Source of the DNA: JABMRP01 sp964444795 | GTDB taxonomy: Bacteria; Planctomycetota; Planctomycetia; Pirellulales; Thermoguttaceae | Length of the DNA stretch: 64,000 bases | Assembly (NCBI GenBank): GCA_964444795.1 | Contig: CAYUIQ010000002.1 | Location: forward strand, 1-64,000 | Reading direction: 5' to 3' | Part shown: piece after piece, positions 25,872 through 34,600 of the stretch | How the letters are laid out: each line of letters starts with the position of its first letter | How positions within the stretch are numbered: position 1 is the stretch's first letter | Notes under the pieces: model-generated | The model's database searches: none | Told to the model about the DNA's origin: nothing | Seen by the model: the letters and a program-made list of their open reading frames with translations, nothing else | Made by a program: the position numbers and the translations under genes

Positions 25872-26644
25872 TTGTCATTAGTTTCCAATGCAAACAGGGC
25901 GGCTCCCAGCGCGCCGACGTATTGCGGCGCCGGCGGCGTGAGGGCTTCGGTCGAAAACGCGCGGCCCACCATCTCGGTCAGCAGCCGGTTGTGGGCGACC
26001 ACGCCGCCGGTCATCACCAGCGTGCCGTCGACGGTATCCATCTCGAAAATGCGCTGCGCCACCGAGCGAAACGCGCCTTTGACGATGTCTTCCACTTGCT
26101 CGCCGGCGCGAATCTTCCCGAGGATCTCCGTGGCGGCGAACACCGTGCAGAAACTGCCCAGCCTGAGGTCCTTGGTCGAACGCTCGGCCAGATCGTTGAG
26201 ATCGGCCACCGGCAGATCGAGCCGATGGGCGATCTCCTCCAGAAAGGAACCCGTTCCGGCCGCGCACTTACGGTTCATCTTGAACCCGGTGCGCCGTCCG
26301 GCGGCGTTGAGCTGGATTACCTTGTTGTCCTGCGCGCCGATATCGATCACCGTGATCGCCCGGCGAAAATGGTCGTAGGCGCCTTTTCCGTGGCAAGCCA
26401 GTTCGGTCATCTTGCCGTCGGCCCAGGGCACGTTGTCGCGACCGTAACCGGTGGAAATCGTGCGGCGGACATCCGACTCGTCGAGCCCGGCGGCGTCGGC
26501 AACCTCGCGCCACAATATCTCGGCCGTTTCCGTATAATTCACGCCCGAGGCGCGTATCGCGCGGCCGGCGACCCGGCGGTCGCGGTCGATGACGACCAGC
26601 TTCGCGGTGGAAGCGCCGATGTCAATCCCGCGGAAATATTCCAT
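25865..26644 (-). CDS. 2-hydroxyacyl-CoA dehydratase activase (BcrAD/BadFG/HgdC family)
   Basis: The 259-residue protein is an ASKHA-fold ATPase that pumps a low-potential electron into a dehydratase or reductase. The phosphate loop GIDIGASTAK is at 6-15. The cysteines that hold the bridging [4Fe-4S] cluster are Cys127 (KCAAGTGSF) and Cys166 (SFCTVFA), the same numbering as I recall for Acidaminococcus HgdC. GGVVAHN near the end is the second phosphate motif. It starts 3 bp after the dehydratase-like gene, so the two are surely co-expressed. The cluster is oxygen-sensitive in known members. Confidence 0.93.
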   Translation of the reverse strand: MEYFRGIDIGASTAKLVVIDRDRRVAGRAIRASGVNYTETAEILWREVADAAGLDESDVRRTISTGYGRDNVPWADGKMTELACHGKGAYDHFRRAITVIDIGAQDNKVIQLNAAGRRTGFKMNRKCAAGTGSFLEEIAHRLDLPVADLNDLAERSTKDLRLGSFCTVFAATEILGKIRAGEQVEDIVKGAFRSVAQRIFEMDTVDGTLVMTGGVVAHNRLLTEMVGRAFSTEALTPPAPQYVGALGAALFALETNDNV

Positions 26645-26647
26645 CGC

Positions 26648-27877
26648 TCACACTTCGGCCAATTGCTCGGCAAAGGCCTCAATGTTGGTGCGCGATTGCT
26701 CCTCGGAATACAACCGCAGATCGTTCAGATCGCCGTTGATCACCAGGTAGGGGACGCCCAATTCCTTCTGCAGACGTTGGGGCATTTCGTAGCGGTTGTT
26801 CGAGTTATTGGGGCAGGTCTTCGCGTCGTGGAAGAGGATGCCGTTGATCTTGTACTTCTCGACCATTCGGCGAATGTACGCCTCCTTGGCCTCTTCGCCG
26901 CGGCAGATGAAGAGACCGGAATACGCCCGGGCCATGCCGCGGAACGGATCGGCCGGGTCGAGATCGTCGAAGATCCAACTATTGCAATAGGTCGATGCGA
27001 CGACGCACGTTTGCAGGGCGAGGAACTGCTGCGAGAGGTCCTTGAGTTTCCCCCAGACGGGCATTCCTTCCCAGTAGATGCGGAAGCGTTCGCCTTCGAC
27101 CGCGCCAATACCGTCGGCCACGCGTTGCTGCAATTCGGGCAACAGCAGGTTGTAATAGTCGACCGCCTCTTGCAGGCCCCGCAATACGACGGCCGGACCC
27201 ATCTGCACGGTGCCGTCGAAAAAGGTCAGCGGCGAGGGCACGGCGGCCGCCGCCTCCAGCACGCCCTTCCATAGCTCGGTACACTGCTTCGACAGACCGA
27301 TGGTCTCGCGTAGCTTGTCGATATCCAGCTTCGCGCCGATGATCGACTCCAACGGCTCGACCAGCGCCTCGGTTTTCTTGGCCATGTAGTCGACCATCGC
27401 GTCGTCCACCTCGCCAATGGAGCGCGGGGTGTGGATCCCCAGGCAGGGGACGTTCCACTCCCGGGCATAGAACTGGAACCAATCCTGCACGTCGCGGCAT
27501 TGATTCGTGTTGTAGACCAACACGTCGGCCTTGGGCGGGCCGGGCAACTTCATCTTCTGCAACGGGCTCTGGTCTTTGAGATACGACCCGATGTCGCTGG
27601 TCAGATACGAGCAGATGTCGGGCGAAAAACCCCGCGCGTTGGCCGCCGGGATCAAGTCGGTGGCCATGCGGGTGGCGCCCAACATGGCGCCGTGGTTCTC
27701 GGGAAAATAGACATTGTAGCCCAGCGCCCGAAGCAACTCGGCCGGACCCACACTGGTACACCAGGCCGTCTTCTTCCCCTCTTCGGCGCCGCGCGACAGC
27801 GCGCTGAAGTAGTCAAACATCAGCCCCTTCATCTTTCCCGTGGCCTCGAACCCCTTACGCTGGGCGCCTGACGACAT
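26648..27877 (-). CDS. 2-hydroxyacyl-CoA dehydratase family subunit (HgdB/BcrB-like)
   Basis: The 409-residue protein starts at an ATG preceded by GAAAGGAG. It has the family pattern of cluster-binding cysteines: Cys40 (AWCTSVGP), Cys89 (PDICSYL), Cys127 (NQCRDVQ) and a late KTCPN. Members carry a [4Fe-4S] cluster and remove water from 2-hydroxyacyl-CoA or reduce aromatic acyl-CoA after activation by the ATPase encoded next. Normally two different subunits (alpha and beta) are needed; only one is present here, so it may act alone, pair with a UroD-fold protein, or be an activator of another system. The substrate is unknown. Confidence 0.88.
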   Translation of the reverse strand: MSSGAQRKGFEATGKMKGLMFDYFSALSRGAEEGKKTAWCTSVGPAELLRALGYNVYFPENHGAMLGATRMATDLIPAANARGFSPDICSYLTSDIGSYLKDQSPLQKMKLPGPPKADVLVYNTNQCRDVQDWFQFYAREWNVPCLGIHTPRSIGEVDDAMVDYMAKKTEALVEPLESIIGAKLDIDKLRETIGLSKQCTELWKGVLEAAAAVPSPLTFFDGTVQMGPAVVLRGLQEAVDYYNLLLPELQQRVADGIGAVEGERFRIYWEGMPVWGKLKDLSQQFLALQTCVVASTYCNSWIFDDLDPADPFRGMARAYSGLFICRGEEAKEAYIRRMVEKYKINGILFHDAKTCPNNSNNRYEMPQRLQKELGVPYLVINGDLNDLRLYSEEQSRTNIEAFAEQLAEV

Positions 27878-28246
27878 AATCCCGCTCCTTTCATCTCCCG
27901 CAAAAGTTAATTTCCCAATGGAGCATACTCCCCCGGCGCGAATTTGTAAACTCCCGACCCCCTCTTTTGGCTGGAACTTCTTGGCATCTCCCAGGGAAGG
28001 ACGAGCATTTCGTCCGTGGCCCGGAAATGGGGATTGACGGCTCCCGAACATTCGGGGAGTATACATATGTTTATGACCCCAGCCAAGAAACTCAAAGAAG
28101 ACTCCGCGTGCTCCGCGCCTCTGCGTGAGCTTCCAGCGATGCCCGTGTAATTTCTCGGGGTGTGAACGGTTGCGAAGCTGCCACGTGGACGACGCGCCTT
28201 CAGCAACGCGACGACGGCCGTATTGGCGTTATGTGCATCGGGCCTC
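27878..28246. other. Intergenic region between dehydratase and second UroD-fold gene
   Basis: This 369-bp stretch has no supported gene; the overlapping frames are shadows. It presumably carries the promoter of the dehydratase-activase-MBL genes. Bases 28097-28130 (ctccgcgtgctccgcgcctc...) look like a degenerate dispersed repeat. Confidence 0.4.
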
Positions 28247-29269
28247 TCAAAACCGGGCCGGCGTCGGCAGGTTCCATTGATCCAGCGCGGCGGTGACGTT
28301 GGACAGAGGGACATCAAGGTCCCATCGGCATCGGGCGATGACGCCACCTTGGCCGAAATCCAACAGGTCGCGCAGCCGGGTGACCGCCGAGCGGACTTTC
28401 TCGGTCGTGCCGAAGGGGAGAATTCGCCGCCGGTCGATCTCGCCCCAGAAGGTGATCCGGCCGCGGAATTGGCGGGCCAGCGAGCCGGCGTCCATGCGGG
28501 AAAGATCCGCACCCGCCGCGTCGACGCCGATCTCGGCCAGATCGGGGAAAAGGACCCCGAGATCTCCCTCGCCGTCGAAGAAGACGAACTTGTCGCCGGC
28601 GCGGAGGATATCGCAATACTCTTCGTACAGGGGCCGGAAGATTTCATTCCACAGGGCCGGGGCAATCCACGCCGACTGGGCCGCGCCCCAAGCATCGCCT
28701 ATCGCCACGCCGTCGACGTCGGTCTCGGCCCAACGCCGGAGTTGGCGGCAGTGAAACTCGTGGATCATGGCCAACAGGTCGAGCAGCGTCTTCTTGCCGT
28801 AGGCCAAATCAATGTGCGTTTTCTCGATCCCATGCAACCACCCGAGGCGCTCCAGCGGCCGCACATCGGTCCGGGCCAAGACGAATCGGCTCGTGGCCGC
28901 GCAACCGGCGTCGACGCGAGAGAAATCGGCGCCGTCGAGCCACTGGGCGGGCACGCGGTAGCCGTCGAGGTGCGACAGATCGGAGAGCGGACGTCCCACG
29001 ATCCGGCCTCGCGTACCCCGTCGGGCGACGTTCCACGTACATCCCCAGGCGTCGGTATGCCGGCCGATTTCCAGAGACGTTTCCGAGGGCCGCCGTCCGT
29101 GGGGCGGCCGGAAATCCGGTTCGGCGAAATCGCTGGGAAAACGGACCAGCAGATCGCGCAGCTCCTCGCCGTGGAGCATCTTCACCCCGGGCGAAGCCCA
29201 AGGATCGCGAGCCAATCGCTCGACCGGTTCGTGCTTCAGCGTCCTGATGACCAACTCGCGCGACGTCAT
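28247..29269 (-). CDS. UroD-fold protein without the zinc HxC motif
   Basis: The 340-residue protein belongs to the uroporphyrinogen decarboxylase-like superfamily by its opening (MTSRELVIRTLKHEPVERLARDPW) and barrel segments (GVAIGDAWGAAQSAWIAP, LFPDLAEIGVDA). At the position of HxC in methyltransferases it reads FFDGEGDLG, and the late cysteine appears only as RCRWDLDVP. It may thus have a different activity from the first UroD-fold protein. I chose the ATG with TGAGGA upstream; an in-frame ATG twelve codons earlier is possible. It is transcribed toward the dehydratase gene. Confidence 0.82.
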   Translation of the reverse strand: MTSRELVIRTLKHEPVERLARDPWASPGVKMLHGEELRDLLVRFPSDFAEPDFRPPHGRRPSETSLEIGRHTDAWGCTWNVARRGTRGRIVGRPLSDLSHLDGYRVPAQWLDGADFSRVDAGCAATSRFVLARTDVRPLERLGWLHGIEKTHIDLAYGKKTLLDLLAMIHEFHCRQLRRWAETDVDGVAIGDAWGAAQSAWIAPALWNEIFRPLYEEYCDILRAGDKFVFFDGEGDLGVLFPDLAEIGVDAAGADLSRMDAGSLARQFRGRITFWGEIDRRRILPFGTTEKVRSAVTRLRDLLDFGQGGVIARCRWDLDVPLSNVTAALDQWNLPTPARF

Positions 29270-29401
29270 GTCCGTCCTCACTTGCTCGATCCATCGATGC
29301 GCCATGCGGTTCCCATCGTGCCCCTTTTCGGAAAACGTGTCAAGATGAAATACTTGACGAGCCGTGGCGGGTCGGTTAGGACGTTGGGGGCAACGTTTTC
29401 G

Positions 29402-29438
29402 TATAGTAGCCATCTCGCTCCGCGAGATGGCTACTATA
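29402..29438. repeat. Hairpin repeat family B, full copy
   Basis: The arms tatagtagccatctcgc (29402-29418) and gcgagatggctactata (29422-29438) form a perfect 17-bp stem with a 3-base loop. The right arm recurs exactly at 63849-63865. It lies between the UroD-fold gene and the symporter. Confidence 0.85.
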
Positions 29439-29487
29439 AGTGCCGAATTCGGAAAGTTCAATCACCCCCCATCACCAGGAACACCTC

Positions 29488-31341
29488 ATGCTCGCTGCTC
29501 TTCCCACTCACGGGCTCGGCATCCATCTTCTCGACTGGCTGGTGGTCGTGGTCTATCTGATCGGAATCACCGCGCTGGGCACCTGGGCGATTCGGAAAGT
29601 GAAGAGTTCGAGCAGCTTCTTCATCAGCGACCGGAAGTCGGGCAAGCTGATGATGATGTTCTTCAACTTCGGCACCGGTACCCATTCCGATCAGGCCGTC
29701 AGCGTCGCCTCGAAGACCTACAGCGTCGGTGCCTCGGGTATCTGGTATCAGTTGTTCTGGGTCTTTCCCACACCGTTCTATTGGCTCATCGCGCCCATGT
29801 TTCGCCGTATGCGGGCGGTGACCACGGGCGATTACTTCGAGGCCCGATTCGATCGCGGCGTGGCCGTTCTCTACGCGATCATGGGAATCATCAACCTGAT
29901 CGTCAACATCGGCGTCATGCTCTGCGGCGCCGCGGCCATCGTCACGGCCGTCTCTGGTGGTCAGATTCCGCGCGAGTACGCCATCGTCGCCATGACGGTC
30001 ATGTTCGGCATCTACGGGATCGCCGGCGGGCTCAACGCGGCCATCGTTACCGACTTCATACAGGGGCTGTTGACCATCGTCCTTTCGTTCATCATCCTCC
30101 CCTTTGCCCTCAGCGCGGTCGACGGCATGAGTGGGTTGCGCGAGAAGGTCGACGAGGCGATGACCGTCAAGTACGAACAGGTGCTGGCCGAAGCCGAAGA
30201 GGCCGGTCACCCGGGCGTCAACGAACATGGGCAGACCATCGAGAAGACCGATATGTTCACGCTCGTCGCTCCCGGAGAGATTACCCTGTTCTTCATCGTC
30301 ATCGTTTCGCTCAACGGACTGGTCGGCTTCGGCACGCAGCCACATACGATGGGTATGTGCGGGGCGGGAAAAACCGAGATGGAAAGCCGCGTGGGGCTCA
30401 CCTGCGGCATCTTCTTCAAACGGTTCTGTACCATCGCCTGGGCGCTGACCGGCCTGTGTGCCGTGGCGATCTACGCCGGCCAGGATCCGGCCGTCGAGGG
30501 CGACGAGGTTTATGGACTGATGGCCAGCAAGCTGCTCTGGTCGGGGTTGGTGGGCCTGTTCATCGCTTCGATGCTGGCCGCGGTGATGAGTTCCTGCGAC
30601 GCCTTCATGGTCGGTTGTTCGGCCCTGTTTACCGAAAACATTTACCGCAAGTGTTTGGTTCCGCGTGCCTCCGACCGGCATTACATGCTGGTCGGCCGGT
30701 ATGTCGCCGCGCTGGTGGCGGTGGCTGGCGTCCTCTTTGCGCTAAGCCTGGAAGACGTGGTCCAAGGGCTGGAGGTCTTTTGGAAGGTGTCGGCCGTGAT
30801 GGGGATGGTCTTCTGGGCCGGCCTCTTCTGGCGGCGAACCACCACCGCCGGGGCCTGGGCCGGTACACTGGTCACGTTCGCCTCGCTGTTGGTGACCAGC
30901 AAGATCAGCGTGCTGGGCAACGTGCTCTGGGATTTCAACGCCCGATTTGCCGAATACCTGCCCGCGTTTCTTACCTTTTCCAAGGACACTGCCGACGGTC
31001 CACAACTGGTCCTGCAACAGCCCTGGCAGATTATCTTCTACCTGACCACCGGGCTGGTCTCGCTGGTGGCGGTGAGCCTGTTGACGCGTCCCGTGGATGG
31101 AAAGAAGCTCGATCGGTTTTACCAGTGCCTGCGCACTCCAGTGGGACCCGGCGAACCGGAGACCGAGCCGTTCACGCTACCGCCGGGCGTGGAACCGGCA
31201 CCGCGGCGATTGTGGATCGACCTTCCCGGCTTCGAGATCCCACGCCCTGGTCTGATCGACATCGCGGGTGTCGCCGTCGCGGCAGTCGCGGCCGGCGGAG
31301 TGATTGCTCTGGTTTATTGGATCTTCGGTTTAGGTGTGTAG
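29488..31341 (+). CDS. Sodium:solute symporter family transporter
   Basis: The 617-residue protein has about 12-14 hydrophobic segments. It opens with LLDWLVVVVYLIGITALGTWAI and carries the SSS signature in FFISDRKSGKLMMMFFNFGTGTHSDQ. A hydrophilic loop near residues 220-260 and a charged tail with a final membrane helix are the only large polar parts. It should import a solute with sodium across the inner membrane; sugars, organic acids or sialic acid-like substrates are all known for the family. AGGA precedes the chosen ATG; an ATG 16 codons upstream overlaps the hairpin and is less likely. No substrate can be assigned from context. Confidence 0.9.
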   Translation: MLAALPTHGLGIHLLDWLVVVVYLIGITALGTWAIRKVKSSSSFFISDRKSGKLMMMFFNFGTGTHSDQAVSVASKTYSVGASGIWYQLFWVFPTPFYWLIAPMFRRMRAVTTGDYFEARFDRGVAVLYAIMGIINLIVNIGVMLCGAAAIVTAVSGGQIPREYAIVAMTVMFGIYGIAGGLNAAIVTDFIQGLLTIVLSFIILPFALSAVDGMSGLREKVDEAMTVKYEQVLAEAEEAGHPGVNEHGQTIEKTDMFTLVAPGEITLFFIVIVSLNGLVGFGTQPHTMGMCGAGKTEMESRVGLTCGIFFKRFCTIAWALTGLCAVAIYAGQDPAVEGDEVYGLMASKLLWSGLVGLFIASMLAAVMSSCDAFMVGCSALFTENIYRKCLVPRASDRHYMLVGRYVAALVAVAGVLFALSLEDVVQGLEVFWKVSAVMGMVFWAGLFWRRTTTAGAWAGTLVTFASLLVTSKISVLGNVLWDFNARFAEYLPAFLTFSKDTADGPQLVLQQPWQIIFYLTTGLVSLVAVSLLTRPVDGKKLDRFYQCLRTPVGPGEPETEPFTLPPGVEPAPRRLWIDLPGFEIPRPGLIDIAGVAVAAVAAGGVIALVYWIFGLGV

Positions 31342-31367
31342 GCGCCACGGGTGCCATGGGCGAAAAC

Positions 31368-31395
31368 GTGTGCCACTGCTTGCTTGCAAGCAGTG
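31368..31395 (+). repeat. REP-like palindrome pair, left copy (family C)
   Basis: The sequence ends in cactgcttgc-tt-gcaagcagtg, a 10-bp-arm palindrome preceded by gtgtgc. It is the inverted partner of 31429-31456 (26 of 28 bases). The arrangement, two palindromes in opposite orientation 33 bases apart, is that of a BIME. Confidence 0.75.
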
Positions 31396-31428
31396 CGTGT
31401 TTGCGGAGTTGTAGACTCGAGTCCGCGG

Positions 31429-31456
31429 CACTGCTTGCTTGCAAGCAGTGGCACAC
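31429..31456 (-). repeat. REP-like palindrome pair, right copy (family C)
   Basis: This copy has the same cactgcttgc-tt-gcaagcagtg core followed by gcacac. It lies 150 bp before the HzsA-related gene. Confidence 0.75.
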
Positions 31457-31606
31457 GGCCTTTTCAACGACCACGCCCAACGACCGAACCTACGTTGACA
31501 CGCCCCCCTCGCCAGGATACCATTTACCTGCATCCCCGGCCTGCCCGCCTTTGAACTGCCCGCCGTACTCGCGCCTCTTTCCGTCAAACCCAATAAGGAT
31601 GGAGCC

Positions 31607-34600
31607 ATGCGAAGCAAGTTGCTCGCCGTGTTGGTTGTCGCTCTTGCGGTTATCGCCCTGTGTCGACCGGCCGATGCGGAGAGCCGCACGGTTGCGGTGC
31701 AGGTGACGGTCGATAGCGAGTCGTCCGGCAGCGAGGCGTATCGGGCGATGGACGGCGATCCGAAGACTTTCTGGCGCACGCCCTGGGAACCGCATCGCCG
31801 CCGTCATCCACACGAGATCACTATTGACCTCGGCGAGAGCACCGAGATCTCCGGCTTTCGCTACCGGCCAACACGAGGCGGCGGAAACGGCGCGATCAAG
31901 GATTACGAATTCTTCGTCAGCCAGGACGAGAACAACTTCGGTTCGCCGACGGCCAAGGGAACATTCGACGACGCGGATTCCGAAAAACGGGTGACGCTCG
32001 ATGAGAAGACCACCGGACGGTACGTCAAGCTGCGGGCCCTTTCGGAAATTCATCGACAGGGTTGGACGTCGATCGCCGAGTTGCGAATCGATGCCGAAGG
32101 CGTCGAGTTCCGCGCCGCGCTGCCGCGTCCCGAGGAAACGTCCGCGCTGGCGGCCACGGCCCGTCTCGGGCATCGCCCGCCGAAAGACTCGCTGGAAGAC
32201 ACGCTGGATCTGGCCCTGCGCACGCTGGCCTTCGTCGAACAAAGCGCCCCGCAGTCGCGGCTGGCGGCCGAGTTGCGATCGCTGGAGAAGCGAATCGGCG
32301 GTGGTGACAAGAGCCGCGGCATGCTCGAAGAGTTGCGCCGCGTGCGGCGGAAGATCATCCTGGCCCACCCGGCGCTGCGGTTCGACAAGCTGCTGATCAA
32401 CAAACGCCCGCCGCCGCGCTACAGTCACATGTGCGATCAATACCTGGGCCGTCACAGCCAACTCGGGCCCGGGTTGGTGGTGTTGGAATCGTGGAAGGAC
32501 AATCCCAAGGCGCGCGTGCTGCTGAAAGACAAATTGCCCGAGGGATCGGTTCTGCATCCCGACTTGTCGTTCGACGGCCGGCGGGTGTTGTTTTCCTTCT
32601 GCGACCATACGATCACCGACGGGAAACAGCGTCGTTTTCTGATTTACGAGACGGACACCAACGGTTCGCGCGTGCGCCAGCTTACCGGCACGGACGACGA
32701 TCCGATGGAAGGCTGGGAAGGCCGGCAGACCGTGTTGATCGAGGACTTCGACCCGTGTTATCTGCCCGACGGAGGGTTCGCCTTCGTGAGCACGCGGAGC
32801 CAGAGTTTCGGCCGGTGTCACGGCAGCCGTTACGTGCCCACGTACCTGTTGTTTCGCGCCGCAGGCGACGGGTCGGGGATCCGACAGCTTTCCTTCGGTG
32901 AGGCCAACGAGTGGGACCCGGCCGTGATGCACAACGGGCGGATCATCTACACGCGGTGGGATTACATCAACCGCCACGACGTCCGCTTTCAGAGCCTGTG
33001 GACGATCGCACCCGACGGCACGAGCACGGCCCATTTCTACGGCAACTACTCGCCGTCGCCCTGTATGACGGCCGAGGCCCAGGCGGTGCCCGGTTCGCAT
33101 CAGATCGTCACCACGGCCACGGCCCATCACAGCTACACGACCGGTTCGATCATCCTGGTCGATCCACACATCGGTCAGGACGGCCACGAGCCGCTGAGCC
33201 GCATCACGCCCGAGATCCGCTACCCCGAGGCATCGGACCCCAGCGGCGGCGGCGGGGAAGGTGTCTTTGCCACGCCGTATCCGCTGAGCGAGGAGCTATT
33301 TTTCATTTCCTACACGCCGAACCGCCATGTGGGCCAGGGCGGCGTGATGGCCACCAACGCTTACGGCATCTATCTGGTCGATTCGCTGGGCGGCCGGGAA
33401 CTGATCTACCGCGATCCGCAAATGTCGTGCTTCTCGCCCATCCCCATCCGCTCGCGACCGCGGCCGCCGGTCATCCCGTCGTTTGTCGCTGGCCGCGAGG
33501 AAATGGAAACGGGCGTCTTCTACGTGCAGAACGTCTACCAGTGTACGCAACCGCTGGAGCCGGGCAGCATCAAACGGATGCGCATCAATCGCATCCATGG
33601 ACAGCCCAACAACAGCAAGCCGCAACTGAGCCTGGCTAACAACGAGATCATTAAGAACATCGTGGGAACGGTGCCGGTCGACGGCGACGGATCGGTGGCC
33701 TTCCGCGCCCCGGCCGGTGTCCCGCTGCAATTGCAGTTGCTCGACAACGACGGTATGGCCGTGATGACCATGCGAACGGTCGTCTACTTACAGCCGGGCG
33801 AGGTGGCCAGTTGCGTCGGCTGTCACGAACAGCGGGGCTCGACACCCGTGCGTCATGCCCGGCGAATCAACGGGCGGATCCACGATCCGACGCCGTCGGC
33901 CGGCCCGCAATACCCGGGCGGGTTCAGCTTCGCGCGCTCTGTGCAGCCCGTGTTGGACCGCTATTGTATCGAATGTCACGGACTGCAAGCGCGCGACGCC
34001 GGGCTCAACCTGTTGGGCACCCGGGAGAACGGCTACAACGCCGCACACAACGGGCTGACCGGTCGTTCCGGACTGGTCAAGGTGGCTTACCGCAACCAGG
34101 AAACCGAATACAGCACGCCCAAGGAGTATTACGCCCATGCCGGGCGCCTGGCAAAGTATCTGCTGGAGGAACATCAAGACGAGGCCCGGTTGGACCGCGA
34201 TAGTTTTCAGCGGATCGCCGACTGGCTCGATCTCAACGCCCAGTACTATGGCGACTATTCCCGAAATCGGGTCGAGGATCGAGGCACATCCGGTGACGGC
34301 GAGAAGGCGTTGCGCGAGTTCATCAAGGAACAACTCGGCGACCAGTTGGCGCGCGAACCGCTGGAAGCGCTGGTCAATGTGGCCCAGCCCAGCGAAAGCC
34401 GCATCCTTATGGCACCGCTGGCGACCGGGGCCGGTGGTTGGGGGCAGTTCACGCGCTGGCGCAATACGAGCGATCCGAACTACCGAAAGATGGAGCAGCT
34501 TGTGGCCGCCACGGTCAAGCCCCAGGATGCGTTCGACGTGGCCGGCACCTGTGGCCGCGATCGGTGCGCCTGCGGCACCTGTTGGTCGCGACATATCCGC

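Noticed and set aside
29364..31706. A 780-codon frame overlapping the symporter
   Set aside because: It is an arginine-rich shadow of the membrane protein frame, without hydrophobic segments.
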